Position numbers and translations under genes: made by a program. The notes under the pieces were generated by a model. It made no database searches. It saw only the letters and a list, made by a program, of their open reading frames with translations, and was not told the origin of the DNA. A stretch of 64,000 bases of DNA from Uloborus plumipes (Eukaryota > Arthropoda > Arachnida > Araneae > Uloboridae): assembly GCA_038373865.1 (NCBI GenBank), contig JAXGGA010005825.1, positions 1-64,000 of the forward strand, read 5' to 3'. Below are positions 23,338-35,167 of this stretch, piece after piece (position 1 is the first letter of the stretch; each line of letters starts with the position of its first letter).

Positions 23338-24352
23338 AGTACCAGGGGACCGAGCCCGCTCGGTTAAAAAAAAAAGAGATTTGTAAACTCGTGTTTTTTT
23401 CTAAAATGCGAAGTACTTATTTAGATAAACTTGAAAAGCATTTTTAAGCCTTTGGTTGCAATTATGCTTTTAAAACAGCCGTAATTTGTTTTAAAAAACA
23501 CAACCTTATTTAATCCATACTCACCGTAAAATCACACCCAATTGCATTTTATTTGGCGCCTAAAGCGCGGGAGGGGTTGATGAGAATGGATGCAGAGTCC
23601 ATGTTCTCCAGTACGCATTTGGTTCCAGTTGGTTTTGACTTTCACTTGACTTCACACTCCAAGGTTCCCCCGTACATACCACAACTCGTAGTTTAACCGG
23701 GATGGGGCCTTGAAGAGCGCTCTGTTCATTTTTGAACCAGGCCCAAGGGCCGAGCAAACCCTTGGCCCAGCATCCCCCAGAGGTATCGTTTCACTTGGAG
23801 GATTTTATGACCACGAACATTTTTAACGTCCCCCAGCCACCATTAATGAAGACGGTGGATCTTTGATCGGCTGGGCTTCCTCTATATGATCGGACCGGGA
23901 CCCTCTGGTTACGAGTCCGACGACTTACCGATCGGACTACCGCGGCCCACACCCAATTCTAACTTTCTTTTGATCGATCTCTTTTAAATTTCAAAAACAA
24001 TAAAATTCTAACGTGTTGCCAAAACTCGTTTGCCAAATACCATAAAAATTTAAATTTACGCTGATGTGATTAAATATGAAATCCATTGTTATAATAAAAC
24101 GTGGTTGCTATGAAACAGTAACAATAAGAGTAATCATAAAGAAAATGGCGAAAGAAAGCTCGTCAAACTTCTAATGAAGGCACAAAAAACGGGTTTTTTG
24201 TGAAAACTTGAGTTTTTACAGAAAAAATGCCGATGTAGATGAACTCAAAAACCAAAACTTTATCTTAATACAAAATTTTATCAAAATCGTTAGAGCCGTT
24301 TTCGAGATCCGAAATATATATATACAAGAATTGCTCGTCTAAAGATATTAGA
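23338..24352 (-). mobile_element. Non-autonomous Helitron, copy 2
   Basis: Same family as 10998-11701: minus-strand start TCTAATATCTTTAAACG..., end in an ACCGAGCGGGCTCGGT hairpin and CCCCTGGTACT. A tRNA-derived SINE lies inside. It interrupts family A within taatctgata/acaacatgac, which is contiguous in the copies at 52990 and 56910. Confidence 0.7.
23617..23950 (-). mobile_element. tRNA-derived SINE, full-length-looking
   Basis: On the minus strand it begins gggccgcggtagtccgatcg, with a box-A-like tagtccgatcggtaag and a box-B-like gggtcccggtccg, then the body gatcaaagatccaccgtc ... ggtggctgggggacg ... ggttaaactacgagttgtgg. Two more bodies without an obvious tRNA head are at 35168-35437 and 59486. 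Box assignments are by eye. Confidence 0.7.
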
Positions 24353-24652
24353 TAGATGTCATTTTGTTTTGAAACTTAATATTTTAAGAAAATTGAGTTT
24401 CGTATTTATTGATTTTTTACCTGAAATATCTTACTAAACACTCTTGAGGAGGAAAAAAAGTGTTTGAAAACTAACTGTAACACTTTTATACTCAATTTTT
24501 AAATCGTACTTGAAAAGTAAAATAATCCGATTTTTATATCGTGTAAGTTACCATAAAATTGAATAAATGTCGCTGGACAATCACCACTGCTTTTATCCCA
24601 TGGCTTTTGAATAAATGAAACAGCCTGTATAATACACTATCTAGTGAAGCCT
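24353..24652. repeat. Spacer between tandem Helitrons, shared with 40870-41045
   Basis: Contains ggacaatcaccactgctttt and aatgaaacagcctgtataa, which appear in reverse orientation near 40880-40980. Function and ends unknown. Confidence 0.5.
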
Positions 24653-25675
24653 TGCTTTAACATTTCAAAAAACAATAACAATTTAACGTTGCCAAATACC
24701 ATAAAATTTAAACTCGCGCTGATGTGATTAACTATGAAATCCAATTGTTATAACAAAACGTGGTCGCTAGGAAACAGTAACAATGAGAGAAATCATAAAG
24801 AAAATGGCGATAAAGAAAGCGTCTCAAACTTACTTAATGAAGGCACAAAAAACGGGGTTTTTTGTAAAAACTGGCGTTTTTACAGAAAAAACGCCGACGT
24901 AGATGAACTCAGAAACCAAAACTCCATCTAAATACCAAGTTTTATCGAAATCGTTAAAGCCGTTTTCGAGATCCGAAATATATATATACAGGGTGTCCAC
25001 TTCAATCGTGGACCAATAGCTAATTTCTAAACCGTTAGAGATAAGCATATAGTTTATTTGGGAAAACATCTCCAAATTATGAAAGGAATTTTGTGTCTAT
25101 TCAATGTTTTTCAAAAAATCAAATTTTGAAAGATTTACGAAATTTAAATTTTTATACAGCCCCCCAATCCTATCAATCATATTTAGTAAAACATTCTTGA
25201 CACTGTAACGTTTAAAACTAAAAAAAAATCACTCTTCTACGACAAAAATTGACCGAGTTATGACGTTTTGAAAAATCAAGATTTTGAAGGATTTCGCATA
25301 CGGTCCCTTAAGCGATCTCTCGATGACGTCATGAAGCAATGCAAAATCTTGATTTTTCAAAACGTCATAACTCAGTCAATTTTTGTCGTAGAAGAGTGAT
25401 TTTTTTTTAGTTTTAAACGTTACAGTGTCAAGAATGTTTTACTAAATATGATTGATAGGACTGGGGGGCTGTATAAAAATTTAAATTTCGTAACTCTTTC
25501 AAAATTTGATTTTTTGAAAAACATTGAATAGACACAAAATTCCTTTCATAATTTGGAGATTTTTTCCCAAATAAACTATATGCTTATCTCTAACGGTTTA
25601 GAAATTAGCTATTGGTCCACGATTGGAGTGGACACCCTGTATATATACAAGAATTGCTCATTTAAAGATATTAGA
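24653..25675 (-). mobile_element. Helitron copy 3 (5' part), with a MITE inside
   Basis: Repeats the 5' half of the Helitron upstream (gatgtgatta, gaaacagtaacaat, ccgttttcgagatccg). Its minus-strand start TCTAATATC is at 25675. The 3' hairpin is absent. The AT-rich tatatata near its 5' end received the TA-type MITE at 24989-25639. Confidence 0.65.
24989..25639. mobile_element. Foldback MITE, 651 bp, CAGGGTGTCC termini
   Basis: Ends CAGGGTGTCCACT and reverse complement, with TA on both sides. Arms of about 300 bp pair nearly perfectly (ctaatttctaaaccgttag; gtcataactcagtcaat). It contains a central gatgacgtcat. Tc1/mariner-type target, no coding sequence. Confidence 0.88.
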
Positions 25676-27208
25676 TACAACATGACTAATTTTATTAAAA
25701 GTTTATTTTTTAAAAAATGAATTTAAATTTCAAATTTAAATTTCTCAAACATAAAATGATTTTTTTCCAAGAATTCTCAAAAATTCTTGTGTATTTTACC
25801 TTTGTTTGTACAAAGTTTTGGGTTGGGATCTCAATGGGATCATATTTTTTTGAGTTTTTTAATAAAATTGTATAGGGAAAAAATGATATTTTTTAGATTC
25901 TATTGATTTAAATACGAAGTCCTCTTGCTTGTGATGGTCTAAAAAGTAGTAAGTAAACATGGCTATGATTTAAGTCAGTTGGCATGAACTTGTAGATTGG
26001 TCAGGCTCCCCCCCCCTCCCTCCCCTTCCCAACCACTCTTTTTTATTTCAAAACTGTTTAAAATGTTAAAAACTCTTTTATACAAAATGAACAGCAAAAT
26101 TATTTAAAGTTGGTAAATGGGTTTCCTTATTACTGGACGGAGCATCTCCCTTCCCCACACAAATATACCATTAACACTATTCTAATATGACGTCTAACCT
26201 GGGGATTGAATTAAAGATTATTTTCACTGTAGGTAAGTGAGCTGGCATGAGCTTGTAAATTAATCAGTCCCCCACACCTCTATTCCCGGCCCAAGCATTT
26301 TTTCCCCTAAACTGTTCAAAATAATTCAAAAAAAAAAAAAAACCTTTTTGATACAAAATGAATAGTAAACTTATTTAAAGTTGGTAAATGGGCTTCCTTA
26401 TAACAAGACGAAGTACAACTCCTCCCCCACACAAATATACCATTAACACTATACTAATATGACGTCTCACCTGGGGATTGATCTTAGGATTATTTTTACT
26501 CTAGGTATATATTGTTTTTCAGACGAAGTGTTTCTTTTTCAATCCGAACTTCACAAAGTGTACTTCCATTCAATATCTGAATTTAAACTGATGATTCATT
26601 TCGTCCCTACCCCAGCACCAATCTTCAATTTTGAAGAGAGAAAAGAAAAGGTTCTCCCCACAAGATCATAGCAAACAGCAAAATAGCACTTTTTCCTTTG
26701 TTCTCGTAGAGTTTTCCCATTATTTTCACATAAAACTGAAAAGGAATCAAAGTACCAGGTCATATGGCAGTCCCCATATCTGCCTTTCTTTTCTCTTATT
26801 GGACAAAGCTCGAGAGCTAATAAGAAAGAGTAACAAACTGAAACACTACCAGACATCAGTCGAGACTAAGGCTTTGAAATGGGGGGAGGGTGGATGATAA
26901 AAAATAAAAGTCTGGAGAGGGGAAGGTAGGGTAGGGGGGTTGGAGCAATCTGTAAAGAAGTTAAACAACACGGGAGGTTATGCTCAAAAAAGCAGTGTTT
27001 GTTTAATCAAAATTGATTTTAATACATGTATATAGAGATATCTTGCTGTATTACTCTCTTTTCCAACAAAATGAAAAAGACAACAAACAATTAAAAAAAA
27101 AAATAAATAACAGCTGCACACTAGATGCTATGGAAAGACAGTTATAGGGACAGACGATCTGATACTTTAATTTCATTTCAGTTTTGTGCGAAAAGAGTAG
27201 AAAAAACA

Positions 27209-27364
27209 ATGAGAACAAGTAGAAATAGTGCTATTATTTTGTTTGCTATGATTTTGGGGCGAACCATTTCTTTCCTCCCTCCAAAAGTGAAGTTTGGTGC
27301 TGGAGTAGGAGTTGAAATGAATCATAAGTTAAATTTCTTTGTACTGAATGGAAACACTTTGTGA
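27209..27364 (+). CDS. Short signal-peptide-like frame in a family A arm (51 aa)
   Basis: Begins MRTSRNSAIILFAMILGRT: a basic N-terminus, a hydrophobic stretch, then SFLPPKV and a GAGVG segment, ending LNGNTL. A frame of the same length occurs at 53633-53788 on the minus strand, and a shorter one at 54288-54425. The frame is also open upstream (FQFCAKRVEKT), next to ttcatttcag, which could be a splice acceptor. Damaged copies lie at 22345, 22853 and 26730. I do not recognise a family. It could be an exon of a lost transposase gene, a microprotein, or chance in a repeated sequence. Confidence 0.35.
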   Translation: MRTSRNSAIILFAMILGRTISFLPPKVKFGAGVGVEMNHKLNFFVLNGNTL

Positions 27365-27483
27365 AGTTCGGATAGAAAAAGAAACACTTCATCTGAAAAG
27401 CAATATGTACCTATGGTGAAAATAATCCTCAATTCAATCCCCAGGTTAGATATCATATTAGTATAGTGTTAATGGTATATATA

Positions 27484-28131
27484 CAGGGTGGTCCTAAACT
27501 CATGGTACAAACTTTTAGGGTAGGTCAAGGGCATTGTAACAATGACTTTTTGTATAGGAATGTATAGTCGCAAGTGACGCGGTGAGTCGTAAACAAGAGA
27601 AATAAAAGGAAAGAAAAATGGCACGATGGGGCGCCAGCACACTTCAGCATTAATGTTCGGAATTATCTGAATACCACGTTTGGTGCTCAATGGATTGGGC
27701 GTGGTGGACCAGTCCCTTGGCCGCCCCGATCTCCCGATTTATCGAGCCTCGATTACTTTTTCTGGGGACATTTAAAGAATCTTGTTTATGAGACTCCAGT
27801 TGACTCAGATGAGGATCTCGTCGCTCGCATATCTGTAGCTGCTGCAAGTGTGCGTGAAATGCCAGGCATCTTTGAACGTGTACGCCAATCGCTCCACCGA
27901 CGCTGTCAAGCATGTATCGCTACTGGTGGACGCAATTTTGAACACTTAATGTAAATATGACAATTGTCAACAACGCTTTGAATAAAATCTTTGTTTTTCC
28001 TTTCGGCTGTCATTTCCCCTGTTTACGCCTCACCACGTCACTTGCGACTATACATTCCTATACAAAAAGTCATTGTTACAATGCCCTTGACCTACCCTAA
28101 AAGTTTGTACCATGAGTTTAGGACCACCCTG
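27484..28131 (+). mobile_element. Internally deleted mariner-type element (DD41D), long TIRs
   Basis: TIRs of about 115 bp begin CAGGGTGGTCCTAAACTCAT and include gtatagtcgcaagtgacg, with TA on both sides. The element lies in the right arm of foldback 2, whose sequence (aatggtata/tatttgtgtggg) resumes on either side. Only the C-terminal third of the transposase remains. Confidence 0.92.
27619..27954 (+). pseudogene. C-terminal fragment of a DD41D transposase
   Basis: Starts just before DGAPAHF, which holds the second catalytic aspartate, then WIGRGGPVPWPPRSPDLSSL and DYFFWGHLK with the third. By direct count 41 residues lie between these two aspartates, which defines the DD41D type (rosa/VISITOR-like in the literature). 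The fragment ends GRNFEHLM and stop at 27952-27954. The helix-turn-helix domains and first aspartate are deleted, so no active enzyme is possible. There is no valid start codon for the original protein. Confidence 0.88.
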
Positions 28132-28869
28132 TATTTGTGTGGGGGAGGGAGATACTTCGTCTAGTTATAAGGAAACCCATTTACCAATTTTAAATAATTT
28201 TGCTATTTATTTTGTATTAAACAGTGTTTTTTTTTTAACATTTTGAATAGTTTTGAAATAAAAAAGAGTGGTTGGGCAGGGGAGGGAGGGGGGGGGGAGA
28301 GCCTGACCAATCTACAAGTTCATGCCAACTGACTTCAAGCATAGTCATGTTTACTTACTACTTTTTAGACCATCACAAGCAAGTGGACTTCGTATTCAAA
28401 TAAATAGAATCTAAAAAATATAATTTTTTCCTATACAATTTTATTAAAAAATTCAAAAAATATATAATCCCAGCCCAAAACTTTGTACAAACAAAGGTAA
28501 AATACGCAAGAACTTTCGAGATTTTTTTAAAAAAAATCATTGTTTTTTTTTTTTTTAAATTTAAATTTCATTTTTTGATAAATAAAATTTTAATAAAATT
28601 AGTCATGCTGCATATCAGAAGAAATCAGATCAACTAACGTACTTTAAAATGCCATTTACCAAATTGTTCTATCTATGTTTGGTGCCGAGTTATGGTCCCT
28701 TTTATGTTCCCTTATCCATGGAAAAACGAGGATTTTTCCAAAGTTCTAAGTCTCATAAATAAAAAAATAAGAGATAAAAATCTAAAAATTGGGACTTTTG
28801 ATTACCTCCAAGGGTACAATTGATGAGCCAAATTTAAAAGACACAAAAATTTATTTTGACGAAGATTTT

Positions 28870-30657
28870 TTTCTTTCGTAGGGGGGAGGGGGGCTGACAG
28901 TGGTTAAATCAATGTGTTTGAAACGACGGGCATGGGCATTGACTGTGCTTCCAACTGGAATAGGTCACCGCATCTTTTCCCTTCAATGTCTTGCAAAAGG
29001 AATTCCTATACCAGTACCCCACACTTTTAATTTCTATGTAATACAGTCAACCTCGTTCAAAAATCAAATCGTCTTCACAGTAGTTTGTCTAATCCGAATA
29101 TCGCCAATGTAGTCCGTCGTATCAATAAGTCCTTTTAAGCTTGTTCGAATCGACGAGGTTCGTTCTAGTGTAGTGCTAGCAAAATTAGTCACGACTTGTT
29201 TTAAAAGGCATCGCCGCTAATATCAGGTGTCGAGTGGATAGCGACAATCGCAATTTTGTTTACAAGATTTCCCATGATCAAAGTGCAGGCTATAAAGACG
29301 TCCATTACGAGAAGGATTAAGTTACCGTCGGTGTATTTTGCGGAACTAGTTTACCGACTTTCGTCGGATTACACCTCGACACAGCTGAACATCGCAACGA
29401 CCACCCGATAATTGATGATATACAACGTTATATATACTATGCTAAAATACTGTAAAACTTAAAACTGGTGACTACACTTTAGTTCTTAGTAAGGATGTGA
29501 TCGAAATGTCGTGGGTTTTTTCAGCGATATCAAAAGAAATTCCAACACCAGTTATTCGTATAATAACCTTCATTCTTGATTTTCTTCTCCTGTTGTGGAT
29601 CAAGATATTTTTTTTTAACTATCAAAACTACCAATTCCGAATAGTGCATATGAAAAAATACGTCTTCACGCGAGCTTTCAAGAGTAATTTTCTTCTATTA
29701 TCCGTCCCAAGTACATTTAACTGTTTCCTCACTTTTCATTCTGCTTTTACTTCCAACAAATGGCGCTGTTTCAGAATTTGACTGTTGCAATTTTCTTACT
29801 ATACCATTCCTCTTTTGACATTACGCAGGTAGCGCCGCCATACACATTAAACTCTTCTTATAATCCTTTGGTTTTGTTTAATAACATTAATATTTATAAG
29901 GAAAGTCTTCTTTCATGGGTGTTGTACCGAATATCTGTACCTCAGAACCAGAACGACGTAAGTCCAAAAATGGTTATTTTCACTTCATTGCTGCATTATA
30001 TGCAGAATCTCATTCCGCATCGACCCATCAGAACGTTATTCTGGAAATTAAATTCCTTCACAATTATTTAGCAGCATAAAAAGAGCGCGAGTCCCATCCT
30101 TTCCATGTATTCAACAATAGTTTTCACCTTCCCCTGAAAAGTTGCAAAAAAAGGACTTACGTTAGTCTGGTTCTGAGGTACAGATATAATGCAATGTGTT
30201 TGATCGTGGCAGCTATATAGAAGATTTTTGGCTTTTTTTTTTCTCTGACGCCAAATTTTTAGGCCCCATAAATAAGCTTTGGTGTTTTTCTGTTTTTTCA
30301 TTGTAGCAAAAAATCAAACGACAGCCGAAAGTTTGCAAATGAAAAGCACAATAATGATACTCCAATCCTCCGTCATCACTGTTATTAAATTCTTGGTGCT
30401 TCACCCGGCGTTGGAAGGGCTGTCATCTCGTTTATTAATAACGATGTCAAGTGACACATTTACAAACTCAAGTTATAACGAAAGAAAAAAAGAAGCTTGA
30501 AAGCTCCCATCAGAATATTGACAGCAGTCGCTAAAACTCTGCGTCAGGCTTCGCACCAGCTAACTCGACTATCTCATCGCTTCCTAGGGAGGGAAAAAAG
30601 ACACATGTTTAGCTCGGTTTTCTAAACAAAAGAGATCATATTTTCAGTTGAATTTAA
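28870..30657. repeat. Family C, copy 1, segment before the piggyBac-like element
   Basis: ggttaaatcaatgtgtttga, acgggcatgggcattgac and tgatactccaatcctccgtc match 51090-51240. aagtgacacatttacaaac and gcttgaaagctcccatcag match 52690 and 57213. No coding sequence. This copy holds the empty sites for the Transib-like element (ccggcgttgg, about 30407) and for foldback 3 (cgaaag, 30479-30484). A MITE lies at 29931. Confidence 0.75.
29931..30187. mobile_element. MITE, about 257 bp
   Basis: Inverted ends ATATCTGTACCTCAGAACC and reverse complement, continuing to acgtaagtcc on both sides. TSD unclear because AT-rich sequence surrounds both ends. Confidence 0.65.
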
Positions 30658-30739
30658 CCCATTAGTGCCTAGCGTCTCTTTTTAGGGACGGTCCAAAAAA
30701 GGGTATGAATTTCCCAAAAATGCACATTTCAACCAAATA

Positions 30740-32018
30740 CAGGGTGCGGCAAAAAAACTCGGACAAAGTTTGTCACGTCCTGACACCAACACGTTTTACC
30801 GTATACAGCTAATTCTTTTTTCAGAAGATTCTATATGTTTTCCTGCATTGAGGAGTGCAGTGTCGATTTTGTACTCATCATTGTTGCTTTGTTTGCAGAA
30901 TGACAGAAAGATGCGTTGCTATTTTTTTACTGTTTCGAGCTGGTAAACGTCAATTCGTTTGCTCAAAATTCCTCGACAGGCTGTTTCCGATGCAATTAGC
31001 CGGTACAAAGAGCTTGGTCATGACTTACGCCGTCCAGGAAGCGGAAAAAAATGGACCGTGAACACATTTTCCAACCGTAGGCTCATCAAGAAGCGAGTGC
31101 AGCGAAATTCGAGGGTCTCCACTCAAAAAATCGCTCGTGAGATCGAATCAGCGACCAATCAGTTCGGCGAATAGCTAAACAAGAACTCAAACTGAAGCCG
31201 TACAAGCTCCAAAATGTGCATCTTCTCACTGAAGAGAACAAGCGCGTGAGACTTCAAACATGTCGCCAGCTCAAACGTCGGGCCGCAGGTGAGCGGTGGA
31301 TGCGCATCCTCTTCACAGATGCGAAGCTGTTCACTGTCGAACAGGCGCATAACCGCCAAAACGACAGAATCTAGTTCACTGAAGCTCCTGGCACATCGGC
31401 CATCGTCGAACACCACCAAAATCCACAATCGGTGCTGGTCTGGGGAGGAATTTGCGATAGCGGCAAGACTCCTCTTGCTTTTGTGGATTAAGGGGTCAAA
31501 ATCAACCAAGAAGGGTATCACCGCAACATTCTTCAGGCCGTCGTGATTCTGTGGGCCCAGCAGTACTTTGGTGATGAGGATTGGATGTTCCAGAAGGACT
31601 CAGCGCCGGCTCACAGGCCCAAAACGACTCAGGACTTGTGCCGGACCATTTTTCAGACTTCATCTCCTCTGCGGAATGGCCCCCTACTCGCCGGATCTGA
31701 ATCCTATGGATTACAGTGTGTGGTCCATTTTGGAGATCAGGGCCTGCGCTAAGCTCCACAAAAGCTTGGAGTCGCTGAAGCAGTCGCTTCTTTGAGAATG
31801 AGACCGATTGTCGCTGAAAGAGCTGCGGCCCATCGCTGAAAATTTCAAGTTACGTTTGGATTTGTGTATCACTGCTGGAGGAAGCCACTTCAAAACCGGC
31901 TGAGTATATTATTGTAAGAAGTCTATGTTAACATTATTAATTGTTGTTTTGCTTAATTTCTTTTATTTAATAAAATTATCACAATAAATCTTTGTCTGGG
32001 TTTTTCTGCCGCACCCTG
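30740..32018 (+). mobile_element. mariner-type transposon (DD37D, maT-like), 1.28 kb
   Basis: TIRs begin CAGGGTGCGGCAAAAAAACT at the left and the reverse complement CAGGGTGCGGCAGAAAAACC at the right, with TA on both sides. Full length for this group. It lies inside the piggyBac-like element. Confidence 0.92.
30901..31903 (+). pseudogene. DD37D transposase, multiple frameshifts and stops
   Basis: The putative start is ATG at 30901 (MTERCVAIFLLFRAGKRQ). The frame then shifts to KIPRQAVSDAISRYKELGHD (30965-31170). Catalytic motifs LFTDAKLF (about 31313), FQKDSAPAHR (about 31590) and PYSPDLNPMDYSVW (about 31684) survive in different frames. Once frames are followed, 37 residues separate the last two aspartates. 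The end is TAGGSHFKTG and stop at 31901-31903. There are stops after QNDRI and AFVD. Clearly inactive. Confidence 0.88.
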
Positions 32019-33474
32019 TAATAGTGTTCAATTAGTACCTTGGTATTGTTTCAATTCGTTGTTAACAGATTGCAGCACATAACCATTGTAAAGTGTGCTT
32101 TATAGCAGTTTTAATGTGATCTTTATCAAAAATGACTTCGTTCACAATCTCAAGAAAAAAAGCTAAGTTTTCAATCTTATTCCCAGCTTCCCAGTTTATG
32201 TTAATGGCTGATTTTATTTCTTCTTATAAAATGTCTTTTTCAATATATCGTAGGCAGAAAAAAATGTTAGTAAAAAAAGTATGTACCCTCTGGGGTCTAT
32301 CGTAACTTTTAAGGGACTATTTTCCTTTCCTTAATTAAAAAATTATTTTTTAGATAATATTTTTTTTAATTATTTTTCCTGTCCATTAAACACTGTTTGT
32401 AACCAGTACACAAAATATCTTTGGAAAAAAAATGTCAGACATTAATGGGTTAACATCAGAATAAGGACAGCAATCGCTAAAAACTGCACTAGGTGGTGCA
32501 CGGACTATCCTTAAAATTTAAAATCCCAAAAGGACAACAGTTCTTAAATTAAGTCTATATTTCTCTTAAAAATTGCTATCCCTCATATTGTACCCTGCTC
32601 TGCATTGGCATATTCATTGTTGATTGCTTTTTGGTAATTATTCAAAATTCTGCACATGATTTTTACGGATTTCACAATAAACATACCGTTTGTTTCATTC
32701 CAAAATCGTAATTTGTTTGCGAGATATTCAATTTGAAAATCAGGGAATCCTTTGCTGAACACCCTGTAGCATCCCCTGACATTAATTTGAATTTTGACAT
32801 CTTTATTTAAAATTACGTTTTTAGCAATTACGATAGGTGCAATTTTCAGAAATAAGAAAGAGTGGGACCTTGTCGCAATTCGAGATTGGGAAAAACATAT
32901 TTTTATTTCAAGGGGTAAAATTCAAATTAATACAACTTCTGAACACTAAAACTCTCGAACTTTCCCGAACATTAGGAGTGGTTTTCTTTAACACCTGAAT
33001 TGGTTACCGATAAAAAGATATAAAAAAATTTTTATCAATTCTCAACATTATTCTTATTTTTGAATAAATGGACTTTCCCCGGTTTTAAAATAAAAGGCTC
33101 AAGAATTCACATTTTGAAACATGGACGTTTTTTCTAAATTCATGTTTTGAATAATCGTCTACTAATAAGCGTGCTATTTGTGAAGCAAAATCTAATATTC
33201 AGCTAGCAAAACTTTTTTCATATTTTCATCTAATTTACTCTATCGTTTGATTGGTGATAGCTTTAATTTTTCAATATTATGGCTTCGATGGAAAAATGAA
33301 AACATTTGATTTTCATTTCTGCAATTAATGCGTCTTCATGCAATTCATTATTTTGTGGGAAAAAGGAATGTCGATTTCTTCAAAAATATATTTGGAAAAC
33401 AAGAATCTGCAGAAATGCACTAGCATGAAAATCGGAGTCGATTCGATTTGCACGAAGTGCCAAGCAACCATGTT

Positions 33475-34073
33475 AGTCCAGTCAAATTAGACATTAAAAT
33501 TGCAAATCGCGATGTAGCTCTGAATTTTTAATATGTTGTTTGGGTCCCTTAGGGTAGTATAAATCTAAGTTTGCATCTTTCTAAAACCTGTGCTCGCTGC
33601 GAAACTCGCGAAATTTTCGGACATTTTTCAGTTCTTCCTTTATAACTTCTAAACTATGCAACTTTTGATTATACATTTGAATACCCATTTCGAAAAACAC
33701 TAAATTTGCAACAATTGAAGCTCAAGTGGAGTTCTGTAGGACGAATAGTTTAGGAAATATCGTACTTCGAAAAATGGATTTTTGCTTGAGTGAGCGTGAC
33801 TTGAGCTTAAATTGCTTCAAATTTAGTGTTCCTTAAAATGGGTATTCACATGTATAGTCAAAAGTTGCATAGTTTAGAAGTTATAAAGAAAAAACTGAAA
33901 AATGTCCGAAAATTTCGCAGTTTTTCGCGAGTTTCACAGCGAGCACAGGTTTTAGAAAGGTGCAAACTTAGATTTACACTACCCTGGAACCAAACAACAT
34001 ATTAAAAATTCAGAACTATATCGCGATTTGCGATTTTAGCTCTTTTTTTTTTTTTGCATAGATTGACTGGACT
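33475..34073. mobile_element. Foldback MITE, about 600 bp
   Basis: Ends AGTCCAGTCAA and reverse complement TTGACTGGACT. The arms share gcaaatcgcgat, ttttaatatgttgtttgg, cctgtgctcgctg and ttataacttctaaactatgc. Family C copy 2 (about 58328-58345) lacks it. TSD is unclear, possibly a degenerate TA. Confidence 0.85.
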
Positions 34074-34180
34074 GTATGGCGAAACTGGTTTTTTCATTAT
34101 CTCTTTTTCTCTTGTAAATAAAAATAGATAGATTTTCCGAAGTTTTTTAAATACCTTTTTTAGTTATTTATTTTCTTACG

Positions 34181-34336
34181 TCTGCAGAAACGAAATACAT
34201 GTGACACAATTCTTCACTGGGAATACACAGGAAAGCGAATAATGATGATAGGAAAAACGGCGTTCAAGGCAAAACCTCGACAAAAACCATGTGATCCTAA
34301 GAACAAATTAGAAAATTCCATCTACGTGCAAAGCTA
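34181..34336 (+). other. Block of unusually high identity between family C copies
   Basis: Compared with 58447-58602 it has 2 differences in 156 bp with no indel, while both flanks differ at roughly one position in ten and carry indels. An open frame (HWEYTGKRIMMIGKTAF, KPRQKPCDPKNKLEN) is kept in both. In copy 1 the block begins after ttttcttacgtctgcag, which could act as a splice acceptor; copy 2 has gcgg there. Could be a coding exon, an RNA or a gene-conversion tract. Confidence 0.5.
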
Positions 34337-35167
34337 AAATCATACGTCTATTTCAATTTTGGCTCTTTGCCGCAATTGCCGGATGCCCATTTCAAAATTT
34401 GCAAATTGAGAGAAAAAGAAACTTATTTCTGTTGGCACCTCAAGGTATTTTATTAGCAAATGTAAGCCGTAGTAATATAATTTTAATGCATTGAAGAATT
34501 TTATGTTTTTTTTTTCAAATTGTATAATCAGGGGCGCACCAAGGTTAATTTTTTAGGAGGAGGAAAATTCTCATTTTGTCGAAATGTGCCGAGTGATAAA
34601 AGTTAAAAAAATACATAAAACCTTTTTCCCGGGGAAAAAAAGTGCGATATTCCTGCAAAGAGAATGTTAAAAGATAAACTTCGCCCCCACCCCTCCCACA
34701 GATCACTGATGATCGTCTAAAATATTGTTTTTGAGACTTGAATGACAAAAAAAAAATTCTGACATTGCGTTTTTAGGACTTCAATTTCGAAAAATTACTA
34801 TCACGTCCTTGAAAGTCATCTCATTCCCCAAAAAAGACAAAATTAGCCTACATGTGCATTTTGAATTTTTTTTTTTATATGGGAGCACTTGACTCCCCCC
34901 CCCCCCTCTTTTATCCCTTAACATCAACCACATCATCTAGAATTCCGTTCTGAGATAGAAAATTTTGAACAATTCCGGAAGGCAACCACCCCATAACGTT
35001 AACTAGGATCGTTTGAAATTGTATTTGTAGAACTTTCATTTTATAAAATTACAAGGGAACGTCAAGGCTTTTTTCTTTTCGATAACGGGTAGCAAAAAGT
35101 CTACAATCGTGATATAGAGATTTTTATTTCGAAAAGTTTTCGAAGGAAGATTCCTCGAAATCTCTTC

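Larger units (their letters stand above)
23073..28860. mobile_element. Family A foldback 2, with Helitrons and a mariner nested
   Basis: Begins GGTCATTTCATGTCAAG, the family A terminus. The left arm is 23073-23337 plus 25676-26900, split by tandem Helitrons; the right arm is 27030-28860, split by the DD41D element. Each arm contains a duplicated block of about 250 bp (gagctggcatgaacttgtag ... cctggggattg). The right terminus is lost near 28860. No transposase was seen. Confidence 0.75.
30658..32449. mobile_element. piggyBac-like non-autonomous element with a mariner inside
   Basis: Ends CCCATTAGTGCCTAG and the reverse complement CCCATTAATGTCTGA, flanked by TTAA on both sides (30654-30657 and 32450-32453). 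The paralogous family C site at 57372-57375 has a single TTAA. TTAA targets and CCC termini are piggyBac hallmarks. Net length without the mariner is about 510 bp. Non-coding itself. Confidence 0.88.

Noticed and set aside
29046..29165. acagtcaacctcgttc as the end of a Tigger-like MITE
   Set aside because: A matching inverted end with TA could not be found; only a weak cgacgaggttcg follows.
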